A stretch of 64,000 nucleotides of DNA from Apodemus sylvaticus (GCF_947179515.1 NC_067477.1:131552465-131616464), one strand, 5' to 3'. Positions 11,837 through 22,177 are shown, counted from the first letter of the stretch. The notes: generated by a model from the letters alone, not told the origin. Program-made: numbers and translations.

Positions 11837-12012
11837 GGCCGGGCAGTGGTGGCGCACGCCTTTAATCCCAGCACTTGGGATGCAGAGGCAGGTGGATTTC
11901 TGAGTTCGAGGCCAGCCTGGTCTACAGAGTGAGTTCCAGGACAGCCAGGGCTACACAGAGAGACCCTGTCTCCATACCCTCTTATATCCCCAGAAAGAAA
12001 GAAAGAAAGAAA
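11837..12012 (+). mobile_element. B1 SINE with GAAA tail
   Basis: Near-consensus full-length B1: GGCCGGGCAGTGGTGGCGCAC through GAGAGACCCTGTCTCC, followed by (GAAA)n and purine-rich DNA. Confidence 0.95.
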
Positions 12013-12099
12013 GGGAGGGACGGACGGAGGGAAGAAGGAAGAGTTCAAGGCTAGCCTGGGCAACTTATTGAGAATCTGCCTCAAAATAAAAGGAAGCGG

Positions 12100-12200
12100 T
12101 CAGAGTATATAGCTCAGTGGTGGAGCACTTGCCTAGCATCTAAGAGGTCCTGGATTCAGTTTCCTGGATTTAGTCCTCAGTGTAAAAAAATACAAAATGA
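12100..12200 (+). mobile_element. ID-type SINE
   Basis: Contains ATATAGCTCAGTGGTGGAGCA and CTTGCCTAGCATCTAAGAGG then CCTGGATTCAGTTTCCTGG, the tRNA-Ala-like ID pattern, with an A-rich end. Confidence 0.75.
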
Positions 12201-12319
12201 AAGCCAAAATCAGAAGGCCTAAGGCTGGCTGGGAACCGAGCTAGATTGGGAAGGCAGCTCTCGCTGCTGTCCGAATGATGTTCGCTTCTGGGCAACAGTA
12301 CTTTAAAAAGTCAGATGCC

Positions 12320-12514
12320 GGGGCTGGAGAGATGACTCAGTGGTTAAGAGCGCTAGCTGCTCTTCCAAAGGCCCCGGGTTCAATTCCCAGCACCTACATG
12401 GCAGCTCACAACTGTCTGTAACTCTAGTTCAGGGGGATCTGACACCGCCCGACATACATGTAGGCAAAACATCAACACACATAAAGTTAAAAAAAATAGA
12501 AATTAAAAAAAAAA
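12320..12514 (+). mobile_element. B2 SINE
   Basis: Complete B2: GGGGCTGGAGAGATGACTCAG, box-B-like GGGTTCAATTCCCAGC, CAGCTCACAACTGTCTGTAAC, A-rich tail. Flanked by an imperfect 15-bp TSD (12305-12319 versus 12510-12524, two mismatches). Confidence 0.93.
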
Positions 12515-12554
12515 GTCATTTGCCTAGTCCTGAGTAAAGTTTGTAATTTTTGTG

Positions 12555-12622
12555 TGTTGTTTGGTGCTAGGATTGACCTCGGCTTTGTGCACACTACACA
12601 CCTGTTCCACCCCCTGAGAAAC
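12555..12622 (-). mobile_element. ID-type SINE fragment
   Basis: Weak antisense ID pattern: GGTGCTAGGATTGACCTCGG, then CACACCTGTTCCACCCCCTGAG. Confidence 0.4.
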
Positions 12623-13113
12623 ACCACCACACCATTATTCATGGATCACCTGACATGTCTGCAAACAGGCAGGACCCAAGCATCGAACTGCCCAGGCTCC
12701 CTGTCCCTGAGTCTGAGGTTGGGAATGAAGAGCCGGCTTCCCCTGGCTCCCCCCGTCCCCCCTCCCTCTCCTCCTCACCCCCCCCCTCCAGCTCCCCGGG
12801 CTTCGAAATCGGTTCCTCCTTTGTGGCGCCACAGAGCGATGATTGCAGTGAACCGGCTTCCTTCTGCGAGGCTTTGACGAGGTTATGTTACAGTCTATTT
12901 CTGGTTTAGTTTGTTGGTTTTGTGATGCTGGGCCTCTCGCATCCCTGGCAATCTCCCACTGATCCGGGCGTCCCCAGCTCACACCAGCATCGTTAGCCAT
13001 TCCCCATTGCTTTGTTTGGCTTTAATTTTTATTATGAAAATTTTAAACACAATAAGACAAGAAGTGGGTCGTAAAATCCTAATACATCTCCTTGCTTGGA
13101 TTAAAATAATTCT
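12623..13113. other. Unique DNA with a C-rich, CpG-containing patch
   Basis: 12730-12860 is C-rich (runs CCCCCCGTCCCCCC-like) with several CpGs and a perfect 12-base palindrome TGTGGCGCCACA at 12822-12833. Three overlapping open frames of 84-121 codons on both strands reflect the GC content. No gene is supported. Confidence 0.45.
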
Positions 13114-13292
13114 CTCTTCTTAAAAGAATTATGTATTTATTTAAAGTACGATGTCGCTGTCTTCAGACACACCAGAAGAGGGCAGCGGATCCCATTACAG
13201 ATGGTTGTGAGCCATGTGGGTGCTGGGATTTGAACTCAGGACCTCTGGAAGAGCACCCAGTACTCTTAACTGCTGAGCCATCTCTCCAGCCC
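13114..13292 (-). mobile_element. B2 SINE with TSD
   Basis: Antisense B2 ending TGCTGAGCCATCTCTCCAGCCC. The exact 13-bp TSD TTAAAATAATTCT is at 13101-13113 and 13293-13305. Contains the CCAGAAGAGGGCAGCGGAT motif at about 13172, which in B2 elements is known to bind CTCF. Confidence 0.96.
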
Positions 13293-13394
13293 TTAAAATA
13301 ATTCTTAATGGTTTGTTAGATTGATTCATCCTTTTTTTTTTCCTGAGCTGGTATAAATAAAATATTGACGAAATTTGTTAAGAAGTTTATGAAA

Positions 13395-13578
13395 GCCGGG
13401 CGGTAGTGGGCACACGCCTGTAATCCCAGCACTCTGGGAGGCAGAGGCAGGTGGATTTTTGAGTTTGAGGCCAGCCTGGTCTACAGAGTGAGTTCCAGAA
13501 CAGCCAGGGCTACACAGAGAAACCCTGTCTCGAAAACCCCAAATCCAAAAAATCCAAAAAAAAAAAAAAAAGAAGAAG
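13395..13578 (+). mobile_element. B1 SINE with TSD
   Basis: Full-length B1 (GCCGGGCGGTAGTGGGCACAC to CCCTGTCTCGAAAACC). The exact 15-bp TSD AAGAAGTTTATGAAA is at 13380-13394 and 13579-13593. Confidence 0.97.
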
Positions 13579-13603
13579 AAGAAGTTTATGAAAAATAAAT
13601 CAA

Positions 13604-13795
13604 GTCAGGCAGTGGTGGCGCACGCCTTTAATCCCAGCAATTGGGAGGCAGAGGCAGGCAGATTTCTGAGTTTGAGGCCAGCCTGGTCTACAGAGTAATT
13701 TCCAGGACATCCAGGGCTACAGAGAAACCCTGTCTCAAAAAAAAAAAAAAAAAAAAAAAAAAGAAAGAAAGAAAGAAAGAAAGAAAAAGAAATCA
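13604..13795 (+). mobile_element. B1 SINE, long A/GAAA tail
   Basis: Near-consensus B1 starting AGTCAGGCAGTGGTGGCGCAC. The tail is about 25 A followed by (GAAA)n. It inserted directly after the previous B1; a short AAATCAA duplication flanks it. Confidence 0.95.
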
Positions 13796-14202
13796 AATGT
13801 TATAAACATCAAGTTTGTCACCCTATGATGACTGTAATATGTTATTAATCTTTGATCTGCTTCCGTGCTTTGGTTCTGGGGATTACTTGGAGGCAGTTTC
13901 TCACTAAGTTGCCTGGGTTAGCCTTGAATTCACTAGGCCACTTAGGAATTCACAAAGCCACCAGCCTTGAACTTTAGATCTTCCTACCCCAGTCTCCAGC
14001 AGCTAACACTACTAACGGTCTCCGCGTCTTCTAGGCTGGGACAGTTCTATCTAAATTCAGCGATCAAGCGTAGAGCTTCCAGTCTTGACCACAGACACCA
14101 AAAAACAAGGCCTACTGTAGAGGCCTCTACTTCCTCTGACTTAGGCAGGGCCAGCATTCCAAGCCAACTTGAGAGCACGGAACTTCCCTCTCCTTAACAT
14201 TA
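13796..14202. other. Unique DNA, weak old B1-like traces
   Basis: GGCAGTTTCTCACTAAGTTGCCTGG at about 13892 hints at a very old antisense B1. Otherwise nothing identifiable. Confidence 0.35.
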
Positions 14203-14206
14203 AGGG

Positions 14207-14347
14207 GGCATAGTGGCTTCCAGCACTCGGAAGACAGAGGCAGGCAGATCTCTGTGACTTCAAGGCCAGCCTGATTTACATAGTGAGTTCCAGGTGAGCC
14301 AGGGTTACATAGATAGACCCTATCTCAAAACCTCAAAATAAGTAAAT
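14207..14347 (+). mobile_element. B1 SINE, 5'-deleted
   Basis: GCATAGTGGCTTCCAGCACTC to CCCTATCTCAAAACC, missing the CCTTTAATC segment. Flanked by ATTAAGGG at 14199-14206 and 14348-14355. Confidence 0.9.
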
Positions 14348-14355
14348 ATTAAGGG

Positions 14356-14558
14356 AGCCTGGAGGGGTGGCTCAGCAGTTCAGAGAACTTGCTGCTCTTT
14401 CGAAGGACCCAAGATTGCTTCCTAGTAACTGCACCCAGTGGCTCACGACTTGCTATAAACTCTCGGGCACTCACCGGATGTGTACCCCTTCTGACTGCAA
14501 ACATTGGCATACACAGACAAATACATATATGGAAATAAAATACGTGGGATTTTTTTAA
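14356..14558 (+). mobile_element. B2-family SINE, divergent
   Basis: Tracks B2 from GGAGGGGTGGCTCAGCAGTTC through GTGGCTCACGACTTGCTATAAC to an ATATGGAAATAAAAT tail. Confidence 0.75.
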
Positions 14559-15035
14559 GTTCTGAAAGGGGATGAAGGGGGATGGAAGCCCTTGGGGGTG
14601 GGGAGCGAGACAGAGCCCACGAGTCTGGCTGCAGCAGCCGCCCAGAGGTGAGCAAACAAAACTGGGAAGTTGTGAGCAAACCAGCTTAGACCAGTCACCA
14701 CTGAGTCGGTGGTAAACCTGACAATGACGTCCTTACTGTCCCATCACTGCGTGGGTCAGCACGGCGAGCTCACATGGGGAGTCTAACACGTGTGCAGGCT
14801 CATGGTGAGCCGTGTGCAAAGCAGCTGGTGAATAGTCAAATCCTTCCCATGAAATGAAAGGCACCTTTTGGGGCGCTCGGTGTTTGGAGGTGGCCAGCTG
14901 TGTTTCGTTCACGGCTGATGTACTTCCTTTCTGTGACAGACTTTCACTTCTTCTTTGAAAACAGAGCTGATAGGTGGGCAAGGTCAGGTACATTCTGTGG
15001 TGGTTGAAAAATTTACGTTCTCCTTGCAAATGCTT
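14559..15035. other. Unique non-coding DNA
   Basis: No repeat identified. The open frame of 129 codons on minus (14733-15122) runs on into the SINE to the right and has no domain. Confidence 0.5.
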
Positions 15036-15175
15036 GAAAGAGTCAGGCAGGGCAACCACGAACTTGATACCAGCCTGGGCTATATAGAGCATTCTGAGCT
15101 GCGTAGAAAGCATCTGGCTCAAAAAGTCCAGGGATGAGGTGTGGCTTACTGGGAAAGAGCTTGCCTAGAATGCTC
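15036..15175 (+). mobile_element. Old B1/ID-type SINE pair
   Basis: CGAACTTGATACCAGCCTGGG and GAAAGCATCTGGCTCAAAAAG match a decayed B1 3' half. TGGGAAAGAGCTTGCCTAGAAT after it matches an ID body. Confidence 0.5.
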
Positions 15176-15178
15176 CAT

Positions 15179-15182
<4 letters not shown>

Positions 15183-15212
<30 letters not shown>
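15183..15212. repeat. (CA)n microsatellite
   Basis: About 15 uninterrupted AC units. Confidence 0.97.
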
Positions 15213-15214
<2 letters not shown>

Positions 15215-15589
15215 AAAAAGAATGTTTGCACAAGGCCATTCGACTGGGGCACTATCTGTCCTATTGTTTAGGAAAATGAATAAACTCAAGCACAGCTACA
15301 CAATGCTGACCCGGTGACCACAAATAGCACTGAGTCATAATCACCAACAGGGAACTGTAGGCCAACCCGGTTCTCACTGGCTCACAGGAGCAAGGCCGAA
15401 GCCGTGTAGTTCTACAATGCACAATGGCAACACACAAGCACCAGGGAAACTAAGCTCAGTCCAAGAAGCAGGAGCTGGAAACCTGGGAACTCCTGGAGAG
15501 CTACCGGTCACATACATTCAAAGGCTAAGCAAGCTGGACTCTGATGTCCGTGGACAACGGCAGCAGAATCAAAGTAAACAAACAGCTAC
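15213..15589. other. Unique non-coding DNA
   Basis: Nothing identifiable. Confidence 0.5.
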
Positions 15590-15735
15590 TGCCAGATGTG
15601 TGGCACGTCTCTATTTCTTGCACTAGGCAAGCAGAGGCTGGAAGATCTCTGGGTTTGAGGCCAGCATGGTCTATAGAGAGGGCTCCAGGACAGACAGCAT
15701 TACATAGACCCTATGTAAGGAAAAAAAAAACAAAA
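15590..15735 (+). mobile_element. B1 SINE, divergent
   Basis: Words in order: CCAGATGTGTGGCACGTCTC, GGCAAGCAGAGGCTGGAAGATCTC, GGTTTGAGGCCAGCATGGTC, CATAGACCCTATGTAAGG, A-tail. Confidence 0.8.
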
Positions 15736-16004
15736 CAGACAATGACAACAACTAAGCCATCAATGGTAATTTTGAATTCCGGATTACCAGGTAAGATGTG
15801 CCCGCTGGTATAAAGACAACATGAAGGTTATAAGGGCAACCAACTGCTTTTGGCCTGGATTTGAGGCCTGCTTTATAGGAATTAGTTCATGCCTGGTACT
15901 GTAAACCTGGCCAAAGACCCATGAGCTAGGAAGTTACAAAGTTACAAGTCCTAGGGAGGACTAGTATTGTTCTGTTAAACATCATGTTGTCAAACTGCCA
16001 TATA

Positions 16005-16023
16005 TGTATGTGTGTGTCACACA

Positions 16024-16057
<34 letters not shown>

Positions 16058-16058
16058 T
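16005..16058. repeat. (TG)n-(CA)n inverted microsatellite
   Basis: ATGTGTGTGTCACACACACACAT switches from TG to CA around one T, then CA continues to 16058. The junction is self-complementary. Confidence 0.93.
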
Positions 16059-16894
16059 GCTTATCCCTATAGCTTAGTGCTGCCTTGGCCAGAGAGGCTT
16101 TTCTCTACAGTGGGTACCAGTGAATACAGAGATTCATAAATAGTCAGAGTGCTAAGAATTAGTGTGTCTATCGAGTGCTTAACCCTAAAGGAGGCATCTT
16201 TGCCAACCCTCCACCCACAGGACTCAGGGAACATCATGGAAGAGGGGCAGAAAGAATGTACCAGCTAGAGGGCTGGGAGGAGGGTTGGGAGGAGGGCGGG
16301 GAAGCCATATCTTGGGATCTGACCTGGTCTCTGCACTCATGAACTCACAGCAGCACAAGACCAAGTCTCAAGATCGGCCACTATTCCAACAGCAACACTA
16401 ACTGGACTCTGAGTAATTTTAACAAAAAGAGCAAGAAGAAAGGAGAGGGCCGCTGCAGGCAGTGCCCAGGGAGGGCTGACTGCGTGCAGTGTTGCTTATG
16501 GTGAGGCTGTCAGTGGCCCACTTCCTTCAGCACCACTCCACCTCCTAAAGGTTCTTCAACCTTCAAACACAGCGCCACCAGCTGGAGACCAAGCGTTCCA
16601 ACACGCGAGCCTAGAGGAGACTTTTTTTTTTTTTTTTTTTTTTTTTGCATTCAAACCTCAACAGGGAGAGGAAAGAGAAGGAAGGCTGAGGACACTGACC
16701 TGCACTACATTGTTTCAACTTCGGAAGTGTGGCTTACTCTGTCAAAATTTAATTCCCGGCTCCCAGGCTATGGACAGCAGATCTGTAACTTCTTGGCCTC
16801 CACAGTCATGTGAGCCAATTCCTATACTGGACAAGTAAGGTGAACACACTCACTCACCTCACGCATGCTAATTCAAATTGTGATGTGCAGACAC
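16059..16894. other. Unique DNA with a 26-T run
   Basis: The T-run is at 16622-16646. No SINE body adjoins it clearly, so its origin is open. Otherwise nothing identified. Confidence 0.5.
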
Positions 16895-17318
16895 AGTTTA
16901 AAGATTTGCTCGCCTTTATTATACATATGCTTTCATGCATGTATTGCATCACATGCATGTTTAGTGCCCACAGTGACCAGGACAGTGGTTCACCACCTTC
17001 CTAATGCTCTGACTCATGTTGTGGAACCATAAAATTGTTTTTGATGCTACTTTGTAACTGTAACTTTCTACTTTTATGAACCATTATATAGCTGTGTTTT
17101 CTGATGGTCTTAGGTAACACCTGTGAAAGGGCCATTGGACCACCAAAGGGGTCATAACAAAGGCTGAGAAAGGCTGGACCAGGAGGTGGTGTCGGAGCCC
17201 TTGGAGTTATAAGTCATGGGAGCTGAGTCGGGTGCCATGGGGGTGCTGAGAACCAAACTTGGGTCCTCTGTGAAGCAGCAAGTACTTTTAGCTGCTAAGC
17301 CATCTCTACAGCCCCGCT
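16895..17318 (-). mobile_element. B3-type SINE interrupted by a DNA transposon
   Basis: The left part (CCTTTATTATACATATGCTTTCATGCATGT to GTGCCCACAGTGACCAGGA) and the right part (GGTGGTGTCGG to GCTAAGCCATCTCTACAGCCC) join into one antisense B3 when 16983-17184 is removed. Confidence 0.85.
16983..17176 (+). mobile_element. Non-autonomous hAT-Charlie transposon (URR1-like)
   Basis: 194 bp with inverted ends CAGTGGTTC-CA...TGAGAAAGGCTG. The exact 8-bp TSD GACCAGGA is at 16975-16982 and 17177-17184, the size made by hAT transposases. Internal words ACCATAAAATTGTTTTTGATGC and CTGTGAAAGGGCCATTGGAC match the rodent URR1/RCHARR1 type as I know it. It sits inside a B3 SINE, so it moved after rodent SINEs arose. 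Confidence 0.88.
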
Positions 17319-17330
17319 CATAGATTTTTT

Positions 17331-17489
17331 TTATTGCTTTGTTGTTGTTTTGAATCAGGGTTTCTCTGTATAGCCCTGGCTGTCCTGGAACTCACTCTGT
17401 AGACCAGGCTGGCCTCGAACTCAGAAATCTGCCTGCCTCTGCCTCCCAAGTCCTGGGATTACAGGTGTGCGCCACCATGTCCAGCTGTG
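17331..17489 (-). mobile_element. B1 SINE with TSD
   Basis: Antisense full-length B1 (AGGGTTTCTCTGTATAGCCC to GTGTGCGCCACCATGTCCAG). TSD TAGATTTTTT at 17321-17330 and 17490-17499. Confidence 0.95.
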
Positions 17490-18069
17490 TAGATTTTTTA
17501 AATTGGTCTAGAGTTTCATTTGTATACAGTATAGGATTAGGGCTTTCCAAAGGAAAAAAATTTTTTAACAACAACAAAAGAAGATTTTCCTGTGACTGCT
17601 CACTATGCATCCACCTTGTCCCACTGACTTGAGAGGTAATGCCACTGTCACGAGCGCCGAGCTCCTAAAGCCCGAACCCTCTGCTCACTGGTTTGCTGTT
17701 CTCGTCCATTCACCACGTCAATTACTGCCGGCTTACAGTACCTTGGCCTATGAAACTTACTCTTCTTTTTCTCGGTGTTGGGTTTAAACTGTTGTAGGCA
17801 TATAACTATATTCCATATAAATTTAAGAAATATTTGTCCAGGGACAACTGAAAGTTAATTGAGATTTTTTTCTTTTTGTTAAAGTAACATTGAATTTAAA
17901 GGTTAATCTGTGCAAGATCACAGATAAGAGATAATTAGGTCTTCCCTTCATTAATATGGTTTATTCAGTTTTTCATAAGTGTTTCTTTTTAAATATATTT
18001 ACATTTGTTTGCCTGGGGACAGAAAGAAAGGGTCTCATGCACACCAGGCAAGACCTGAGTCTTTTTTTT
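17490..18069. other. AT-rich unique DNA
   Basis: No recognised feature. Confidence 0.5.
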
Positions 18070-18225
18070 TTTTTATTCAAGCACGATCTCATTGATCTCA
18101 TTGTGTAAGCAAAGAACTCACACTACAGAGCAGCCTCGCCTCCATCTCACAGAACTCTGCCTGTCCCTGTCCCCTAAAGTACCAGGAATAAACATGTGCT
18201 CCACCATGCTCAGCCCCCAAGTCTG
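18070..18225 (-). mobile_element. Old B1-like SINE
   Basis: T-tail followed by ACAGAGCAGCCTCGCCTCCATC, CTCTGCCTGTCCCTGTCCCC and ACATGTGCTCCACCATGCTCAG. Decayed antisense B1. Confidence 0.55.
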
Positions 18226-19184
18226 TTTTTATGGTTTTTAAATATGAGCTTGCATCTCACTTGTAAGCATGAACGCTCTGCTCATACAGAAGCTCTTCTA
18301 CATTTCTCTTGCTAACGCAGGTGCTCTTCATTTCTCTCCTGGGTTATATCCTTACTGGGGAGTCCTCACATACAGAGACACTGCTTTTATGTTGAGTTTG
18401 ACCCTAACCATCTCGCCTTCCTTCCCAATCTCTCCTGCGGTGAAATCCCAGCATAGTGACACATCCTGCAACAGTCACAGGGGTCTCTGGCTCCTGACTG
18501 CTCTGAAGATGCCTCAGAATCTTACCACAGAGAACGATGCTGGTCGTGGGCTTTTTGGAATCAGGTTAAAAAGATCTTTAAGTTCTAGTTGGCCAAGAAA
18601 ATTCTGACCAGGAATGAATTCTGAATCTTGCTGAATGTATTTTTTTTTTATCTATTTAAATCATGGTGTTTTTTTTTTCCTTCAATGTGTTAATGTACTG
18701 TGTTCAATTAATATATTTCCTAAAGTTATCTTAAAATAAGGCCCCATGCTCAAGATGATTGTGCTAACACAATAGATTTAATATACTAATGTTATAACTT
18801 ATTATAATTGTATTTATTTATTTATTTTTCACAGAGAAAAGCATTGGGCACTGCTTTTCTTTGGCTGCTCCCTGCTCAGTCTTGGGGCTAAGGTTATACT
18901 AGTCTCACAAATGAGTTCAGTAACTTCCTGTTTCCCTTTTCTCTGGGACAATTTGCATTATAAAAGATTTATCATTTTCTTGGATAATTTGCCCATAACA
19001 TAGCCCACTCCCATGCCTATACATGGAGTTTACTGATTCAGTTTATTTGACTGCTATTAGTCTAGTCTCAATTTCCATAACCCTTTCCATCAGACCTCTA
19101 CCTACACCATGGCTGGCTGGCCACCTCACTGTTTACAGCTGAGGCTTTTCTTGCTGCTTCCTCTTACCTGTGGTCCACCACATT
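18226..19184. other. AT-rich unique DNA, possible L1 traces
   Basis: No confident match. The style (TTCCTTCAATGTGTTAATGTACTG, 18680-18710) could be old L1. The 112-codon open frame at 18269-18607 shows no domain. Confidence 0.4.
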
Positions 19185-19745
19185 TCCTTAGAGCTCACTA
19201 GAGGGACAGAACCAATTGAAACAATATATATACACGACACAAGAAAACTGATCAGAGTGGCTTATGCAATGGACCAACTGGGCCAACCATGCCTGTCTTC
19301 CACCGCAGAGGCTCAGAAGGCAGTGACTGCTTAGTTCACAAGAGTGGATGCCTTAGTTGTCCAATCTGGTGCTGAAGGGCTGGAGGACTCCTGGAGATCC
19401 ACTGGTCCCCGCTGCATACTGGAAGGACAAAGACGCTGGGCTCTGGGGCTTCAAAGGCTGGGGGCAGCATCTGCCACAGCAGATTCGCTCATTAGCAAGA
19501 AGCAAGGGCAGGCAGGCATGGAGAACTTCCTTTGCTTAGACCTTTGTCAATCGGAGTCACCATAGGAAGGTACTGGCCTTTATGGGGTTCAGTCTTACCC
19601 TCTGTTAATTCTTGCTGAAACAAACAACCTGCCCTGATACATGTCTATTGGATGGCTCCAGATCCGATCAAGTTGACTCCCAAGGTCAACCATCAAGTTC
19701 ACCATCACTGGCTCAGCCAGAAAAGACGTGTGCCACCATACCTGA
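19185..19745 (-). mobile_element. LTR-type repeat, rodent ERVL/MaLR-like
   Basis: Antisense pattern: GAGCTCACTAGAGGGACAGAACC, AAACAATATATATACACG, GGCTTATGCAATGGACC, GATCAAGTTGACTCCCAAGG and ACCATCAAGTTCACCATCAC near the end. I recognise this as a common rodent LTR-like repeat without a secure family name. Confidence 0.55.
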
Positions 19746-20379
19746 TGATTTGGTTTTGAGCCCCAGAATCTTATGAATAGAAAGAACCAACTCTCGCTAG
19801 CTGTCCCTTGTCCTCTGCAAATGTACTACTGCACAGGACAGCGACTGTCCCTATGTCCCAGTGTCTTCTTCCACACTGGCTGCTGCTGTCACCAACATTA
19901 ATGCCACTGCCTGGGGCTCAGGATTAATGGCAAGAGACAGGCACTATGGATTATCTGACCACCCATGGCTCACATGAGGACTAGCAGTTGGTGTCTGGAC
20001 CTCCAGGTCTGGATGGGTACTGCAAACTTCACTGTAACCATTTAATTAAACCTGCAACAGTATAATGATTGCTATATAATTTATATCTTTAAATTATTGT
20101 AAGTAACCTCTCACCCATATTCCTGAAAGTCACCCTAAGAAATTCATTGGTTCACCTAGCGAGACTTGAGAGCAATCATTTCTTTAGTCTGTTGTAAATA
20201 CCTACATCTGGGGTGAATAGATATTTGTTTATGTCTCCACAGGAAATGTCACAGAACATGACATAACTTTGGTAGACTTTACCATACAGTTGTATATGAA
20301 ACTAGACTTTATCTCTGACCTGTTTACTACACGAAAGGTGGTGTATCATATACACTGATACATACCTAGCTTTCTAAGA
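19746..20379. other. Unique non-coding DNA
   Basis: No confident repeat or gene. Confidence 0.45.
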
Positions 20380-20960
20380 TTAATGTGTTTTGCTCTCCTG
20401 GGAAGAGAGCTTCCTTCTTCTTTTGTTATAGACATGGTATTTCATTGTTGGCTGTATCACAAATAATTTATCTGATTATGTTTTGATGCCTACTGCAGTG
20501 TCCACAGTCATAAAAGATAAACTTATTGTATGTAAGTTGTTCACATGTGAGGGAAGAGTAAAGTCTCAGAAAATGGCATCACTTGGTCAGGGAATACATG
20601 CATTAGTAATTTGATGAATTAGTAAATCGATGAGCTGGATTTGAGAGACATTCAACCAATTTATGCTCACACCCACTGTTCCCCCAAAGCTTCGCCTGCG
20701 GAGTATATTATTAAATTCTAGAAAATTTGACAATTTGATGGAGAGAAATAATATCTGTCTACATTAAATTTATATTTCTTTTATTTGGAATGATTTTGAG
20801 TATATTTTTTGTATATTTAAGTGAATTAATATTTTTATGTGATCTGTCTGTTCAAATCCTTTGTTCATTTTTCTCTCTAGTTCTTTTTTTCTATTGATTA
20901 TTTCATTAATTACTTTCTATTGATTATGAATTCTTATATATGAGAGAGATTCTTTTTCTT
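20380..20960 (-). mobile_element. L1 remnant, antisense
   Basis: Follows the order of the complement of an L1 3' region: TATTTCATTGTTGGCTGTAT, AAATGGCATCACTTGGTCAGG, CAATTTATGCTCACACCCACTG, CTGTTCAAATCCTTTGTTCATTTTTC, ATTTCATTAATT. No ORF2 reading frame remains. Confidence 0.65.
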
Positions 20961-20964
20961 TTGG

Positions 20965-21007
20965 AGACAGAGTCTTGTGTAGCCTAAACTAACCTCAAAC
21001 TAGCTAT
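20965..21007 (-). mobile_element. B1 SINE fragment
   Basis: TGGAGACAGAGTCTTGTGTAGCC and AACCTCAAACTAGCTATGTAG match an antisense B1 3' part. The following tandem repeat begins in it. Confidence 0.5.
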
Positions 21008-21154
21008 GTAGCTGAGGATAGCCCTGAACATCTTTGTGTATTATGTATACACTGGTGTAGCTGAGGATAGCCCTGAACATCTTTGTGTATTATGTATACA
21101 CTGGTGTAGCTGTGGATGGCCCTGAAGATCTTTGTGTATTACATATACACTGGT
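21008..21154. repeat. 49-bp tandem repeat, three copies
   Basis: Copies at 21008-21056, 21057-21105 and 21106-21154. The unit contains GTAGCTGAGGATAGCCCTG and TTGTGTATTATGTATACACTG. The first two copies are identical; the third differs at several sites. Confidence 0.93.
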
Positions 21155-21435
21155 GTCTCCTTGCTCCTTGTGTGAAGTGTGTGTGGAGGTCAGAAGTTGA
21201 CACTGGGTGTCTTCCTCTATCCCTCGCCACCTTATTTTTTTGTGACAGGGTCTCTCACTGAACCTAGTTCTCACTATTTTGTGAGAGTGGCTGACTGGTG
21301 AACCCCGGGATCTACTGTCTCCACCTTTACAAAGACATACAACCATAACCACACTTGTTGGTCTTACGTGGGTACTGAGCATTTGAACCCAGATCTTCAT
21401 GCTTGTACAGCTAACACTATCCACTGAGCCTTCTC
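21155..21435 (-). mobile_element. B4/B3-type SINE, divergent
   Basis: Antisense words GTGTGGAGGTCAGAAGTTGACACTG, TTTGAACCCAGATCTTCATGC and ACTATCCACTGAGCC. An internal B1-like part (TGACAGGGTCTCTCACTGAACC) suggests a B4-type composite. Confidence 0.65.
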
Positions 21436-21449
21436 TGTACCAGTACGAC

Positions 21450-21525
21450 CTTGTACTGATCCTCCTGATATCCTCCTGATGCCTTCTCCCCGGGATTACA
21501 GCCGTGCGCCCAAGGCCAGACAGTG
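21450..21525 (-). mobile_element. B1 SINE fragment
   Basis: TCCTCCTGATGCCTTCTCCCCGGGATTACAGCCGTGCGCCC matches the antisense B1 5' half. Confidence 0.5.
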
Positions 21526-21594
21526 TACAGTGCTGGGACTAAGCTAAGAGTTTCTTTTTCTTTCTTTTTCTTTCTTTCTTTCTGTGTGTGTTGT

Positions 21595-21744
21595 TTGTTT
21601 TATTTTTTCAAGACAGGGTTTTTCAGTATAACCCTGGATTCCCTGGAACTCACTCTAGATTAGGCAGCTGGCCTTGACTTCAGAGACCTGCCTGCCTCTC
21701 CTCTGGAGTGCTGGGATTGAAGGCGTGCATCACCACACTCGGCC
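21595..21744 (-). mobile_element. B1 SINE
   Basis: Antisense B1 from TTTTTTCAAGACAGGGTTTTTC to AAGGCGTGCATCACCACACTCGGCC, with a (TTTCT)n tail to its left at 21551-21583. Confidence 0.9.
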
Positions 21745-21754
21745 ACACTCAGAG

Positions 21755-21812
21755 TTTTATTCACGCTGACAAGCTCTCTCTACCAACTGAGCTACCCCAC
21801 AGCCCACAGATG
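21755..21812 (-). mobile_element. ID-type SINE fragment
   Basis: TCTACCAACTGAGCTACCCCACAGCCC is the antisense ID head. Confidence 0.55.
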
Positions 21813-22140
21813 CTCTCCCTGTGGTGTTTCACTCGTCTCTTGACTTTGCCCAAGCACTGTGGAGGCATGTTTGTCTTTTGTTGAGCAAAACTTTGTAGTA
21901 GAGTTGCAAAGGCCTCTTTACTCTAGTTATGAGGAAATTCTCCTGTGATTCCTTTGGTACTTTAAAAGTCTTGTTTTATATTTATCCACATCCTTTAACT
22001 ATTTGGAGTTTTTCTGGTATATGCTTTGTGGCAGAGCCAATTTGTTCCCTCCAACACAGTTTTGATTGTCTCTGGGCAACTCACTGAATAGCTTTTTCCC
22101 CATAGATTTTAATCCTTCTAGCACTGTGTGTGTTCGTGAG

Positions 22141-22143
<3 letters not shown>

Positions 22144-22176
<33 letters not shown>
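22144..22176. repeat. (GT)n microsatellite
   Basis: About 16 GT units, followed by a weak ID-like stretch ATGGTGTAGCTCACTAGTAGAGGGC. Confidence 0.97.
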
Positions 22177-22177
<1 letters not shown>

